Program-made: the position numbers and the translations under genes | The notes under the pieces: generated by a model | Told to the model about the DNA's origin: nothing | Seen by the model: the letters and a program-made list of their open reading frames with translations, nothing else | The model's database searches: none | Part shown: positions 49,893-59,097 of the stretch, one piece after another | How the letters are laid out: each line of letters opens with the position of its first letter | How positions within the stretch are numbered: position 1 is the stretch's first letter | NCBI GenBank assembly: GCA_018669845.1 | Contig: JABHSO010000212.1 | Location: 1 to 64,000, forward strand | Reading direction: 5' to 3' | Length of the DNA stretch: 64,000 nt | From: Gammaproteobacteria bacterium | Lineage (GTDB): Bacteria; Pseudomonadota; Gammaproteobacteria; GCA-001735895

Positions 49893-51188
49893 ATGAATAA
49901 CCTTACTCTGCCTCCTGCTCGTCTTGCGTGGACAATGTGGGGTCTTGGAGCTGCGCTTTATCTATATGCTTTTTTTCAGCGGGTAGCTCCAGGTGTAATG
50001 ACGGTTGAACTTAGCGCTGACTTTGCACTATCAGCTTCAGCACTGGGTAATTTATCGGCTTTCTACTTTTACAGTTATGTGGCCATGCAAATACCAACCG
50101 GCATATTGGCAGATGTCTGGGGGCCTCGCAGATTGCTCACCGCTGGTGCAATTACTGCTGGAGTAGGCAGCCTGTTTTTTGCTTATTCAGACAGTTTAGC
50201 CCTGGCTTCAATTGGTCGGTTTTTGATTGGTGGATCCGTAGCCGTTGCTTTTGTGTGCATGCTCAAACTGGCTAACCACTGGTTTGTTCCCCGTCAATTT
50301 GCTCTGGCTACCGGCCTGGCCTTATTAACCGGCATTATCGGTGCTGTATTTGCAGGTGTTCCGCTACACTTATTTGTAGAAAGTTATGGCTGGCGCGATG
50401 TGATGGCTGTATCAGCTATTTTTCCTATTTTAATTGGCCTGGTTATCTGGTTTTATGTAAGAGATGATCCGAGTGAAAAAGGTTACCAGAGTCATTTTGA
50501 ACATGAACCCGCTAAAGACAGTACCCCCTGGGCACATGCTTTAACCGGTTTGATTGATGTAATGCGATATCGAAATACCTGGTTACTTTCCATTGTGCCG
50601 GGTGGCGTAGTTGGCAGTATCCTGGCTTTTGCAGGTTTATGGGGTGTTCCTTTTTTAACCACACAACATGGACTGACTACCGGTGATGCAGCAGCCGTAT
50701 GTTCCGCGATGTTAATTTCCTGGGCTATTGGAGGGCCAGTAGTTGGTGCGCTTTCTGACCGAATTGGTTTAAGAAAACCATTGTATGTTTTTGGTTGTAG
50801 TTTTATTGCATTAGGCTGGAGTTTAATAGTGCTGGTTCCAGACATGAACAGCATTTTACTGATTTTATTATTACTCGTTATTGGTTTTGCTTCAGGCTGC
50901 ATGATTGTGGGTTTTGCCTATGCAAAAGAATCTATCCCCGGTCATCTGGCTGGCACTGTGTCAGGGGTTGTTAATATGGGCGTCATGATGGGTCCGATGA
51001 TATTACAGCCAGCCGTAGGATGGATGTTAGATACAAGCTGGAAAGGTGAACTCAATAATGGCATTAAGGTTTATGATCTTGATGCTTATCAAAGTGGATT
51101 TATGCTCATGGCTGGCTGGGCCATTTTGTCATTTGTTCTGATTCTATTTACCAAAGAAACTCGAGCTCAGAGTTTACCTGTCCAATAA
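49893..51188 (+). CDS. MFS transporter
   Basis: 12-TM; IPTGILADVWGPRRLLTAGAITAGVGSLFFA. Confidence 0.92.
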   Translation: MNNLTLPPARLAWTMWGLGAALYLYAFFQRVAPGVMTVELSADFALSASALGNLSAFYFYSYVAMQIPTGILADVWGPRRLLTAGAITAGVGSLFFAYSDSLALASIGRFLIGGSVAVAFVCMLKLANHWFVPRQFALATGLALLTGIIGAVFAGVPLHLFVESYGWRDVMAVSAIFPILIGLVIWFYVRDDPSEKGYQSHFEHEPAKDSTPWAHALTGLIDVMRYRNTWLLSIVPGGVVGSILAFAGLWGVPFLTTQHGLTTGDAAAVCSAMLISWAIGGPVVGALSDRIGLRKPLYVFGCSFIALGWSLIVLVPDMNSILLILLLLVIGFASGCMIVGFAYAKESIPGHLAGTVSGVVNMGVMMGPMILQPAVGWMLDTSWKGELNNGIKVYDLDAYQSGFMLMAGWAILSFVLILFTKETRAQSLPVQ

Positions 51189-51221
51189 TCTTTCAATATT
51201 TGAACTAGAAAAATCTACGGA

Positions 51222-52133
51222 ATGTTTACCCACTCCATAAGCCTCTATTTCTCCGCAGTATTTATCTGGGGCTCAACTTTTTTTGCTATTAAGTTTCAAT
51301 TGGGCGAGGTAGCACCAGAGCTTTCTATAGCCTATCGTTTTGCAATAGCATCATTAATATTATTTGGCTGGAGTCTGTTTAAAGGTTTACCCATGCGTTT
51401 TAACAGGAAGCAACATCTGTGGATGGCGTTTCAGGGCTTATTCCTTTTCGGCCTCAACTATCTGGTTATTTACTGGGCCACTTCCAGTTTAACAAGCGGT
51501 TTGATAGCCGTTATTTTCTCAACCATCGTGTTGATGAATATTGCCAACAGTATCATTTTTTTACGTAAGTCGGCGAGCATGCTGATGATTGTTGGTGCAT
51601 TAATGGGACTGGCCGGCATAGGTCTGATTTTTGCTCCGGAATTCACTAATTTCACCGCTAGTAATAATTCCCTGACTGGCATAGGTTTAAGCTTGTTAGG
51701 CACCTTTATCGCCTCACTGGGAAATATAATATCTGCGCATAATCAGAAGCAGAAAATGCCGGTTATTCAGACCAATGCTTATGGTATGGCTTATGGTGCA
51801 ATCATTCTTCTGGTGGCAGCATTGTTTCAGGGTGAGCCATTAAATTTTGATTTGTCTTTAGCTTATAGCTTGTCTTTATTGTATCTGGCACTTTTTGGCT
51901 CGGTGCTGGCTTTTGGCAGTTATTTAACATTGCTCGGTCGGATTGGCCCTGAGAAAGCTGCTTACACAATGGTTCTTTTCCCATTAGTTGCACTGGGTAT
52001 TTCCACCATTTTTGAAAATTACCAATGGACACTAAGTTCAATACTAGGAGTGTCTCTAGTGCTTTTAGGCAATATCATCATTATCCTTCCAAAAGGTTTT
52101 ATGCGCTCAATAGTGGCTCCAGGTAAAAATTAA
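51222..52133 (+). CDS. DMT/EamA family transporter
   Basis: 10-TM EamA: YFSAVFIWGSTFFAIKFQLGEVAPELSIAYRFAIASLIL. Confidence 0.92.
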   Translation: MFTHSISLYFSAVFIWGSTFFAIKFQLGEVAPELSIAYRFAIASLILFGWSLFKGLPMRFNRKQHLWMAFQGLFLFGLNYLVIYWATSSLTSGLIAVIFSTIVLMNIANSIIFLRKSASMLMIVGALMGLAGIGLIFAPEFTNFTASNNSLTGIGLSLLGTFIASLGNIISAHNQKQKMPVIQTNAYGMAYGAIILLVAALFQGEPLNFDLSLAYSLSLLYLALFGSVLAFGSYLTLLGRIGPEKAAYTMVLFPLVALGISTIFENYQWTLSSILGVSLVLLGNIIIILPKGFMRSIVAPGKN

Positions 52134-52270
52134 ATATTTGAATACTCCACGGACTATATATTGTTGTAGATGGAAAGTTAGTCTCTGAAAAAAGTGGTAG
52201 CGGTGTTGTGAACCCGATTGATTTATTATTTTTATTATCGCTGATAGCGTTGGTGAACAATTATAAAATG

Positions 52271-52338
52271 CGTAGGGTGCGCCGTGCGCACCAATTTCCT
52301 ATACTTTGATTCCCATGGTGCGCGCGGCGCACCCTACG
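52271..52338. repeat. REPIN-like inverted pair of REP elements
   Basis: CGTAGGGTGCGCCGTGCGCACCA ... TGGTGCGCGCGGCGCACCCTACG. Confidence 0.8.
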
Positions 52339-52389
52339 TTTTGATAAGTTAGTAACCGGGCATTTATTGTGCCCGATTACTTTCGCTAC

Positions 52390-53637
52390 TTAAGCTTCTT
52401 CAGACTCTTTCTCTTTAGGAAGAATAATATTAAGAAGAATCGCTGCAATAGCTGCAAGCCCGATACCTTTTAGGGTAAATTCTCCAAGCCCTAATTGCAT
52501 ACCGCCTAAACCAAATACCAATACCAGCGAAACAATGATCATGTTTCTGGTTTTAGCCAGGTCTTCACCCGAACGCACAAGAGTATTCAAACCAATCGCT
52601 GCGATAGCACCAAACATCAGAGTCATGATTCCGCCCATAACAGGAGTTGGAATAGTTTGTAGAATAGCTCCTGTTTTTCCAGACAACGACAGCAATATTG
52701 CAAAACCAGCAGCCCAGGTCATGATCACTGGGTTGAATGCTTTGGTCAGAGCAACTGCACCGGTTACTTCAGAGTAAGTCGTATTGGGTGGTCCACCAAA
52801 CATTGCCGCAGCAGATGTGGCCACGCCATCACCTAACAGTGTGCGATGTAAACCAGGCTTTTTAATGAAATCTTTACCCGTTACAGCGCTGATGGCTACC
52901 ATATCACCAACATGTTCAATGGCTGGTGCGATAGCGATAGGCACAATAAACAGAATCGCTTCAAGGTTAAATTCTGGCGCGGTAAAGTTAGGAATCGCAA
53001 ACCAGGCTGCAGTGGATACCGCATCAAAACTTACCAGTCCATAAGCCATAGATACGATGTAACCCACCAAAATACCAATCAGGATTGGGATTAACTTGAA
53101 AATGCCCTTACCCAGAAATGAAGTTGCAATGGTTGCCAGTAAAGTGAGCATTGAAATGACCAGGGCAGTATCACGTGTAACCAGTTCTGCTGCTCCATCT
53201 CCCGTTTTACCCACGGCCAGATTTATACCGACTGGAGCCAGGCTTAAACCGATCACGATGATGACAGGTCCAACCACAACTGGTGGCAGGTAGCGATCAA
53301 TGAACTCTTTACCGCGAATATAAATCATACCGCTCAGCAGCATATACAGTAATCCTGCTGCAAATAGCCCGGACATAGTTGAGGCAATTCCCCATGTTTG
53401 CACGCCATAGATAATCGGGGCGATAAAAGCGAAAGAAGATGCAAGAAAAATAGGCACCTGTCTTTTGGTAATCAACTGAAAGATTAAAGTACCTATTCCG
53501 GCTGTAAAAAGTGCAACATTAGGATCGAGCCCGGTCAGGATAGGCACCAGGACTAATGCCCCAAATGCAACAAATAACATCTGAGCGCCAACTAAGGCTG
53601 TATGAATGGGTGATTCGTTTACGCTATTTTCGGTCAT
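52390..53637 (-). CDS. uraA: Uracil/xanthine permease
   Basis: NCS2 family: GAQMLFVAFGALVLVPILTGLDPNVALFTAGIGTL; adjacent to upp. Confidence 0.93.
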   Translation of the reverse strand: MTENSVNESPIHTALVGAQMLFVAFGALVLVPILTGLDPNVALFTAGIGTLIFQLITKRQVPIFLASSFAFIAPIIYGVQTWGIASTMSGLFAAGLLYMLLSGMIYIRGKEFIDRYLPPVVVGPVIIVIGLSLAPVGINLAVGKTGDGAAELVTRDTALVISMLTLLATIATSFLGKGIFKLIPILIGILVGYIVSMAYGLVSFDAVSTAAWFAIPNFTAPEFNLEAILFIVPIAIAPAIEHVGDMVAISAVTGKDFIKKPGLHRTLLGDGVATSAAAMFGGPPNTTYSEVTGAVALTKAFNPVIMTWAAGFAILLSLSGKTGAILQTIPTPVMGGIMTLMFGAIAAIGLNTLVRSGEDLAKTRNMIIVSLVLVFGLGGMQLGLGEFTLKGIGLAAIAAILLNIILPKEKESEEA

Positions 53638-53658
53638 GGATATTTTCTCGTTAGTTTA

Positions 53659-54285
53659 TTATTTAGTTCCAAAAAGTTTGTCACCGGCATCTCCCAGTCC
53701 GGGTATTATATAGCCTTGATCATTCAAGTGATCATCGACAGCTGCTATGTGAATATCTACGTCAGGATGCTGTTTTTGAACGGCTTCAATACCTTCGGGT
53801 GCGGCCACTAGAAAGAGTCCACGAATATTTGTACAACCTGCCTTTTTGACCATGTCTACGGCAGCATTGAAAGATCCACCGGTAGCCAGCATAGGATCTA
53901 CAATTAATGCCATGCGCTTGTCGATATCGGAGACCAGTTTTTCAAAATAGGGTACCGGTTCTAGCGTTTCTTCATTACGATAAAGCCCTACCACGCTGAT
54001 ACGGGCATTAGGTATTAGTTCAATCACGCCATCAAGCATTCCCAAACCAGCTCTCAAAATAGGAACGATGGTGATTTTTTTTCCTTTAATCTGTTTAACA
54101 TTAACTTCACCATCCCAGCCTTGAATAGTAGTGTCTTCAATCGGGAGATCGCTGGTAGCTTCATAGGTCAGAAGCATTGATATTTCACTTGCAAGCTGTC
54201 GAAAGCTCTTGGTGCTAATACCATCTTTTCTTAATAATCCGAGTTTATGTTGAATTAACGGGTGACTAGCGACATAAATTGCCAT
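53659..54285 (-). CDS. upp: Uracil phosphoribosyltransferase
   Basis: [50 protein letters not shown]. Confidence 0.96.
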   Translation of the reverse strand: MAIYVASHPLIQHKLGLLRKDGISTKSFRQLASEISMLLTYEATSDLPIEDTTIQGWDGEVNVKQIKGKKITIVPILRAGLGMLDGVIELIPNARISVVGLYRNEETLEPVPYFEKLVSDIDKRMALIVDPMLATGGSFNAAVDMVKKAGCTNIRGLFLVAAPEGIEAVQKQHPDVDIHIAAVDDHLNDQGYIIPGLGDAGDKLFGTK

Positions 54286-54528
54286 GAAAAATCCTCAAGT
54301 TGGTTGGTATTTATCGAGTCGCTATTACTGATTGAGCCAGATTCCATTCCTGTAAATATCCCTCGTTTAAAAATCAGTACCAGAGAGTCGATATATGAGG
54401 CGATTCTAACCAGATTGAGTTTCAGAATAAAACTATTTATTAGATTTAAATCAGCTATCGATAATTATATTTATACATCTTTCTCAAAATTAGCTCTTAA
54501 TCGAAATATATTGTGCTAAATTAAATAA

Positions 54529-55065
54529 ATGAATCTTTTACCCTATAGTCCAAATAATATTGAAGAAATTAAGCAGCTCTTTACTAAGGTATTTACTGAT
54601 TCAGAAGGACAGTCAGAAGGCCTGGTAATAGGAAACCTGGTTTATGACTTAATGACTGGAACGGATGTCCAGGATTTTTATGGATTTGTTGCTGTTGAAA
54701 AGGAGAGCATCATCGGTAGTATATTTTTTACTCGGTTGACATTTGATAGTGAGGTAAATGCTTCTCTTTTATCTCCGGTAGCTATACAGACTAATTACCA
54801 GGGAAAAGGTATTGGTCAAAAGTTGATTAATCATGGTATTCATCACTTAAAAGAAAATGGAGTAGGCTTAGTCTTTACCTATGGTGATCCTAAGTTTTAC
54901 TCTAAAGTCGGCTTTAAGCTCATTACCGAAAAAACAGTAAAAGCCCCCTTTACACTAACATACCCGGAAGGTTGGCTTGGTCAATCATTGGTTGGTGATG
55001 AAATTAAACCAGTTACAGGTGATTCATATTGCGTAGAAGCGTTTAACAATACTGAATATTGGTAG
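54529..55065 (+). CDS. GNAT family N-acetyltransferase
   Basis: SPVAIQTNYQGKGIGQKLINHGIHHLKENGVGLVFTYGDPKFYSKVGF. Confidence 0.93.
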   Translation: MNLLPYSPNNIEEIKQLFTKVFTDSEGQSEGLVIGNLVYDLMTGTDVQDFYGFVAVEKESIIGSIFFTRLTFDSEVNASLLSPVAIQTNYQGKGIGQKLINHGIHHLKENGVGLVFTYGDPKFYSKVGFKLITEKTVKAPFTLTYPEGWLGQSLVGDEIKPVTGDSYCVEAFNNTEYW

Positions 55066-55238
55066 AAATTTTTTGTACAGAACAACAAACTATTGAATGG
55101 CTAAATTCTTGAATCAGAGAGCTTAGCAGTTAAATGGGACGCCAATAGCATCATACCTTTTGATATCATTGCCAATTTTGAATTTAGACTGTATAACGCC
55201 CTATATTTTTTAGATATTAACAGCTGAATATTTACATT

Positions 55239-55622
55239 ATGAGTATTAACGTGAGCAGAATCTTCATTATATTGTCAGTTTTGATCTTAGCGAGTTGTAG
55301 TGAGACACTGAATATTCAGTTAGATCCGGAAGTGACTGTGTTTCTTAGTAAAGACAGTGAAAAAACAATACGTCTTACTCCAAAAGATAAAGAGTATACA
55401 ATTCTCAATGAATGGTTGAATGAAAGCAGATCTGACTGGAATTCAACTTCCGGTCGTTATCCCAGTGGTGTATACGTTCAATCTGGTAATTATGGAATTC
55501 AGGTTACGAAAAGACATGTCATTCTTTATGACACTAATCGTCCTGATCCTAAGGCAATATATATTCAAAAAATTGGCAAGGATGAACTAAGTGTCATTAA
55601 AAATATTGGTCTATCACGCTAA
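55239..55622 (+). CDS. Small lipoprotein, unknown function
   Basis: Lipobox ILASC at N-terminus; 127 aa. Confidence 0.65.
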   Translation: MSINVSRIFIILSVLILASCSETLNIQLDPEVTVFLSKDSEKTIRLTPKDKEYTILNEWLNESRSDWNSTSGRYPSGVYVQSGNYGIQVTKRHVILYDTNRPDPKAIYIQKIGKDELSVIKNIGLSR

Positions 55623-55750
55623 TAATAACGCTGTCATTTTTTCTGCAGGTACTGGTTTACTTAAGAGATAGTCCTTAACAACAACCATTCTATTTCAGAA
55701 ATTTTTTCAGTTACTGTGTTTCAACACCTTCAGCAATGAAATTTAGCTTG
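55622..55750 (-). pseudogene. Degraded C-terminal fragment of an EAL (cyclic-di-GMP phosphodiesterase) domain
   Basis: Reverse complement reads FIAEGVETQ*LKKFLK*NGCC*, then +1 frame DYLLSKPVPAEKMTALL, matching the EAL C-terminal pattern IAEGVET..QL.FL...GC....GYL.SKP.PAE. Confidence 0.75.
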
Positions 55751-55812
55751 AAAAACCAAACCCTGCAAATCGAACAGAGTCATTCTTGTCTCGTAAATCA
55801 TAAATAACTAAC

Positions 55813-56640
55813 ATGACAAATAACACGTTTAACACCTTACAAGTAAGCAAAACCATGAAAGAACCTTCCATGAACTCAACAGTCCACATTAATAGCTTTA
55901 CCATCAGTGACGTATTTAACAGCCTCAATGATGGTTGGAAATTATTTTTAGCAATGCCCAGGGTCAGTATTGCTAACACATCAATTTTTGCAGTTATTGG
56001 TTTGATCTTACTTACTTTCATCGGTGTGATGGGTGTTTCTCCAATGGCTTTACCATTTGCCGGAGGGTTTATGCTCATTGGCCCAGTATTGTTAAGTGGA
56101 TTTTTCAAAATTGCTGATAACTATTATGATGAAAAAAAATCTGTCCGATTTACTGATGCCGTATTTGCACTTAAAAATGCTCCAGTACAACTGTGGATTA
56201 TGTCACTCATCTGTACAATGTTGTTTTTGGTATGGATAACAGATGCGGCTACTCTGTATGCAATTATGATCGGTATGGATCATATACCTTATGTTTTTCC
56301 ATGGACGATTGAGTTTAGAAGTAACATTATAGCCTTTGAATTATGGGGCTCAATTATGGGATCGGTATTAGCCTTTCTTATATTTTCAATTTCTGCATTT
56401 TCTGTTCCTTTAATTTATCAAGATAGAGCTAATTTGGTCAGGGCAGTTTCACTTAGTATAAAAACAGTTTTTGGAAATTTTATTGGCAGTATTTTCTGGG
56501 GAGTATTCCTATCAATAGTAATGATAGTCTCTATATTGTTACTACCATTATTTATTGTTGCACTACCGGTAATGGCATTTGCAAGTTACAGTCTCTTTAA
56601 GAAGGTTTTTCCACTTTCTAATAATAATTCTGATTGCTGA
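55813..56640 (+). CDS. DUF2189 domain-containing membrane protein
   Basis: Multi-TM; DGWKLFLAMPRVSIANTSIFAVIGLILL...MALPFAGGFMLIGPVLLSGFFKIADNYYDEKKSVRFTDA. Confidence 0.82.
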   Translation: MTNNTFNTLQVSKTMKEPSMNSTVHINSFTISDVFNSLNDGWKLFLAMPRVSIANTSIFAVIGLILLTFIGVMGVSPMALPFAGGFMLIGPVLLSGFFKIADNYYDEKKSVRFTDAVFALKNAPVQLWIMSLICTMLFLVWITDAATLYAIMIGMDHIPYVFPWTIEFRSNIIAFELWGSIMGSVLAFLIFSISAFSVPLIYQDRANLVRAVSLSIKTVFGNFIGSIFWGVFLSIVMIVSILLLPLFIVALPVMAFASYSLFKKVFPLSNNNSDC

Positions 56641-56791
56641 TTCTCTTTTGAGTTAATTTATACCGGAATAACTCCATTGAGATGTAGTAATGACCTTAAC
56701 AAAAAATATAAGATTTTATTATTTACCGAAGCTCAATAAAAACTTAATTTAGCGACTATAATAAAACTGACTATAGTTACTAAAAAAAATA

Positions 56792-58471
56792 ATGCAGTTA
56801 GAGGGTTACAGTGACCTTGCCAAGCTAACTCGTGGCGGTATGGCAACGGTCTATAAAGCACAGCAGGACTCACTTGATAGAACGGTTGCAATTAAATTTC
56901 TATCTGCCGAGTTTCTATGGGATGACCAGGCGAAAAATTTCTTTGACCAGGAATCGCTAGTTATCGCGCGTTTGAATCACCCGAATATCATCCATATTAT
57001 CGATCGAGGGGTAACGGTAAAGGGGCGCCCTTATTTTGTGATGGATTTTATTCAGGGCAGAGAACTTTCCGAGGTAACAAAGCAAAACAAACTATCACTT
57101 AATGCCCGTGTGCAACTGTTGTTGCAAACCTGCAAGGGCATGGCCTTTGCGCATAAAAATGGCGTTGTTCACCGGGATATCAAACCCGCAAATATTCTGA
57201 TCGATAATGAAGCCCATGTGTTTATTCTTGATTTTGGTATCGCGTTGCTTGAAGCCAGTGGTCAATCTGAAGGTGAAGAGATAGTGGGAACACCCGATTA
57301 TATGTCTCCTGAACAGTTTAGTGATCCTCAGTCTGTAAGTCATCTGAGTGATATTTATTCTCTGGGTGCTGTAATGTTTGAGCTGTTTACCGGGAAGCTT
57401 CCTGCTGAGAAACTGGATGATCTGCCCGGCAGTTTAACGGCCTTACCTGAAGTATTAGCAGAATTAATTTTACGCTGCCTGAAAACAAATCCTGAAGAAC
57501 GCCCTGAATCTGCTGACGAAGTTGCTTTTAGCCTACTTAAGATTTTAAATGGTGCACACTTAAATCAAAGTGATAAAAATGAAGCTAAAGCGGCCATTGG
57601 TAAAGCCTCTGAAAAATTTGAATTACTAGATGTGTTAAATCGAAGCAGGTTTGGAGCGGTTTATCTGTTTCAGGATAAAATCAGAAAAAAGATGATCGTG
57701 GTAAAGAAGCGATTGAAAACACATGCCGGGTTTGAGCAGGCAAGCCAACTGGCAAAAATAGATCATAAAAATCTGGCTCGAGTGCTGGGTACTTCAAAAA
57801 ATAGTAATGCCTTTATCGTGGTAATGGAACATTTGGCTGGTGGAAGTTTGCAGGATCGGCTTTCGCGAGCCTATACTCTGGAAAATTTTGTACCGGTTGC
57901 GCTGGAGATCTGCAGTGCGATGCAGCGTTCGCATCAATATCATATAGTGCATGGTGATTTGCGCCCGAGTAATATTTTATTCAATAAAAAAGGGAATTTA
58001 AAAATAACGGATTTTGGTTTTGAAAGGCATTATGAACAAGTGAAGGAGATTGACTGGTATCAGCCCGAGAATAGAGCGACAGCATCGGTAAGCAGAGATA
58101 TCTATAGTGCAGGCATAATTTTTTATCAGATGTTGACTGGCAATATGGCAAAGCTGAAGTTTGGATTGCTTAAGAGTAATAAAGACTTTGAAAAACTGGA
58201 TGAACCGGTGCAGGACATTATTCGGAATATGCTGGAAATGCAATCGGTAACACGCTTACAAAGTTTTGCTGATGTTATGGCAGGGTTGCAGGCAATACCT
58301 TTAAAAATGCTACAAAAAAAATCCACACAGCTGAAGAAAAAATCAACATTCACTATCAGGATTTTTCTGCTGCTTATATTGCTGGTTAATATAGGTGGCC
58401 TGCTAGTTTTTTATTTTTTGAATGATGGTTTTCAGCTGTTTATCAAGCAGATAATAGCTGGTTTTAATTAG
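56792..58471 (+). CDS. Tandem Ser/Thr protein kinase (active kinase + degenerate second kinase domain) with C-terminal TM
   Basis: First domain RGGMATVYKA, AIKFL, VVHRDIKPANIL, DFG; second domain RSRFGAVYLF, IVHGDLRPSNILF, DFG. Confidence 0.92.
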   Translation: MQLEGYSDLAKLTRGGMATVYKAQQDSLDRTVAIKFLSAEFLWDDQAKNFFDQESLVIARLNHPNIIHIIDRGVTVKGRPYFVMDFIQGRELSEVTKQNKLSLNARVQLLLQTCKGMAFAHKNGVVHRDIKPANILIDNEAHVFILDFGIALLEASGQSEGEEIVGTPDYMSPEQFSDPQSVSHLSDIYSLGAVMFELFTGKLPAEKLDDLPGSLTALPEVLAELILRCLKTNPEERPESADEVAFSLLKILNGAHLNQSDKNEAKAAIGKASEKFELLDVLNRSRFGAVYLFQDKIRKKMIVVKKRLKTHAGFEQASQLAKIDHKNLARVLGTSKNSNAFIVVMEHLAGGSLQDRLSRAYTLENFVPVALEICSAMQRSHQYHIVHGDLRPSNILFNKKGNLKITDFGFERHYEQVKEIDWYQPENRATASVSRDIYSAGIIFYQMLTGNMAKLKFGLLKSNKDFEKLDEPVQDIIRNMLEMQSVTRLQSFADVMAGLQAIPLKMLQKKSTQLKKKSTFTIRIFLLLILLVNIGGLLVFYFLNDGFQLFIKQIIAGFN

Positions 58472-58520
58472 GAATATCTGATCAATCTATTTCGTCCAGA
58501 ATTAATCAGAGGCTCCTTAG
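58468..58520. repeat. Internally deleted relative of the 40784-40949 MITE-like element
   Basis: TTAGGAATATCTGATCAATC then TTTCGTCCAGAATTAATCAGAGGCTCCTTAG, matching both ends of the full element. Confidence 0.6.
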
Positions 58521-58533
58521 GAAAAATCTCAGC

Positions 58534-58734
58534 TTATTGACGCATAATGCGTGGAAGCCAGATCATCATAAATCCGCAGAAAATAACCAGCCCAATAAAA
58601 AAATAGACGAACTTGTGTTTTCTCTGTTCCAGGTTTCTATCCTGCTGTGCCGGTGAAGGAGCATGGCAGTATGGGCAGTGATTTAATTGCTCATCATAAC
58701 TTTGAGAGCAGTGAAAACATCGTATTTCACTCAT
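58534..58734 (-). CDS. Small zinc-ribbon protein with C-terminal TM helix
   Basis: MSEIRCFHCSQSYDEQLNHCPYCHAPSPAQQ...FVYFFIGLVIFCGFMMIWL. Confidence 0.75.
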   Translation of the reverse strand: MSEIRCFHCSQSYDEQLNHCPYCHAPSPAQQDRNLEQRKHKFVYFFIGLVIFCGFMMIWLPRIMRQ

Positions 58735-59097
58735 GTTGTTACCATTTAATTCCAGATTGTGTGTTTCTCAAGCGTTGCTTTAATTTAGCTATTTTTTGAC
58801 ACTATCAATGGGTCTAACCGCTTCATCTATTCTACGGGCAAGTTGAATAGATGAGTATATCCTTTTTGATCTAGAGTTTTTGAAATAGAGCGTACAGATT
58901 TTGTTACCTAAATATTTTGCAAAAGTACTTCCTCTCCCCCCAGATTCCCATCTGTAGTTTCATCGGACTTTGAATAAAATTACATTGCTAAGGTTTGTCC
59001 CGTAAATCACACCGAGGGCAGGTATTTATTTTCAGCAGTGGCGGGTTCTTAAGCTTTAGTACAAAATACGACTTCTATTCACAGGACGCAGAAACGA

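Noticed and set aside
54262-54519. 85-aa ORF between upp and the GNAT gene
   Set aside because: Starts inside upp on the other strand, with no domain or RBS; likely spurious.
58735-58930. Minus-strand intergenic frames such as SRSKRIYSSIQLARRIDEAVRPIDSVKK and LKQRLRNTQSGIKW, suggestive of a gene remnant
   Set aside because: Short, with stops and frame changes, and I could not assign a family; a tblastn would be needed.
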